DNA of 64,000 nt from Schistocephalus solidus. Lineage: Eukaryota > Platyhelminthes > Cestoda > Diphyllobothriidea > Diphyllobothriidae. The stretch is from positions 1 to 64,000 of the forward strand of contig WEDG01004911.1 of NCBI GenBank assembly GCA_017591395.1, written 5' to 3'. Made by a program: the position numbers and the translations under genes. Below the pieces are notes generated by a model that saw only the letters and a program-made list of their open reading frames with translations, searched no databases and was not told the origin of the DNA. This document shows positions 63,434 to 64,000 of the stretch, one piece after another (positions within the stretch are counted from its first letter, which is position 1; the number at the start of each line of letters is the position of its first letter).

Positions 63434-63677
63434 TTAGATGAGAGCAAAGTGAGCATTCTTCCTCAGACCAAAATGTGGCTGCTTGCTGCTATCGAAAAAC
63501 AGTGAACATTCATCCACGACTATATGCACTTTAAAAGTGACAGGAAAATTCGAAGAAGAGAGGTCGTGACATGGTAAGCTGTAACTTACTTGTAGGCATC
63601 GAGCAGCACCATGCAATGATGGGCATATAATCCTTGTCTTTAACTATTTTAATCAGTCGCACCTTATCATTAGTTGA
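63434..63677 (-). CDS. Last two exons of an unidentified gene
   Basis: Inferred exons 63677-63590 and 63528-63434, joined in phase across a ~61 nt GT-AG intron (GTAAGT donor, CTTTTAAAG acceptor). The product C-terminus reads KVRLIKIVKDKDYMPIIAWC..., then HIVVDECSLFFDSSKQPHFG, and ends NAHFALI. The TAA overlaps an AATAAA polyadenylation signal (63435-63430), which supports a real 3' end. The upstream exon has a TTTCAG acceptor at 63678. The protein family is not recognised; earlier exons would lie near or beyond the right edge of the window. Confidence 0.5.
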
Positions 63678-64000
63678 CTGAAATAGGAGCTAAAAGCCTA
63701 ATCTTTCAGAGATTAACATTCCGAACACGTGCTAGGTAAGGAGAAGCGATAAACCACATAGAGCTTCTATTGACCTTACGTGGAAAATATATTGAACCTA
63801 CAATGCAACCCACAAATGAGACTTAATGGATCAATTGGGTTGCTCTTTGAATCCTCGGCGTTCCCTCAGCCTGAAGTACATGAAATATGGGCCACAAAAC
63901 TTCGGGGTTGAAGATTTCCCAAGTATGCAGTTACAAGTCGCCGAGAGATCATTGGCACAGGGATCATCCGGTTGGTGGAAAAGTTACTGACCAACATTGT

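Overview
The window looks like a repeat-rich animal genome, most probably a parasitic flatworm and probably a diphyllobothriid-type tapeworm. That placement is an inference. It rests on introns of only 31-39 nt in a conserved gene, genes packed head to tail with splice acceptors just after the upstream stop, and a repertoire of RTE-like elements carrying C2H2 fingers, CR1/Jockey-like LINEs, Penelope-type GIY-YIG remnants, Ty3/Gypsy, mariner and tRNA-derived SINEs. There are no bacterial features: no operons with ribosome binding sites, no rRNA, no intact tRNA and no CRISPR.

Host genes are all on the minus strand. The key locus is 27.7-37.2 kb. A seven-exon RNF113/CWC24 gene (spliceosomal CCCH plus RING protein, 37171-35782) is followed by a DPH4/DNAJC24 gene (diphthamide synthesis J-protein, from 35666) and then by RPAP2 (RNA polymerase II CTD phosphatase, 35086-27704). 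DPH4 and RPAP2 are separated by at most about 80 nt. The first recognisable RPAP2 exon has a splice acceptor but no usable ATG. Its phase fits a flatworm spliced leader that supplies the AUG, so the three genes look like a trans-spliced polycistron. A second locus at 51.8-52.4 kb carries the first exon of an ABITRAM/FAM206A gene, with an acceptor 12 nt before its ATG and an exon-like piece of an unidentified gene just upstream. The last two exons of a third, unidentified gene lie at 63434-63677.

Everything else I could classify is repeats. 0-1.4 kb: about four tandem ~300 bp units of a tRNA-related SINE. 5.8 kb, 17.3-18.2 kb, 34.5 kb and 50.0-50.7 kb: further copies, some in inverted pairs. 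9.3-11.3 kb: a decayed RTE-like element with C2H2 fingers. 13.5 and 24.4 kb: two related mariner copies with matching TIRs. 15.5, 38.2, 40-43.9 and 58.3-62.4 kb: LINEs. 16.2 and 18.3 kb: Penelope-type fragments. 44.0-47.2 kb: a 5'-truncated Gypsy element with its 3' LTR; a related solo LTR sits in an RPAP2 intron near 29 kb. An unnamed composite repeat (called A+B here) recurs at 7.4, 11.6, 13.0, 23.3, 23.8, 26.3 and 31.9 kb, and forms a ~1 kb palindrome at 47.2-48.3 kb. All transposon reading frames seen are broken.

Family assignments rest on reading the sequence and on remembered family motifs; no search was run. Splice sites were chosen by consensus, reading phase and protein similarity.
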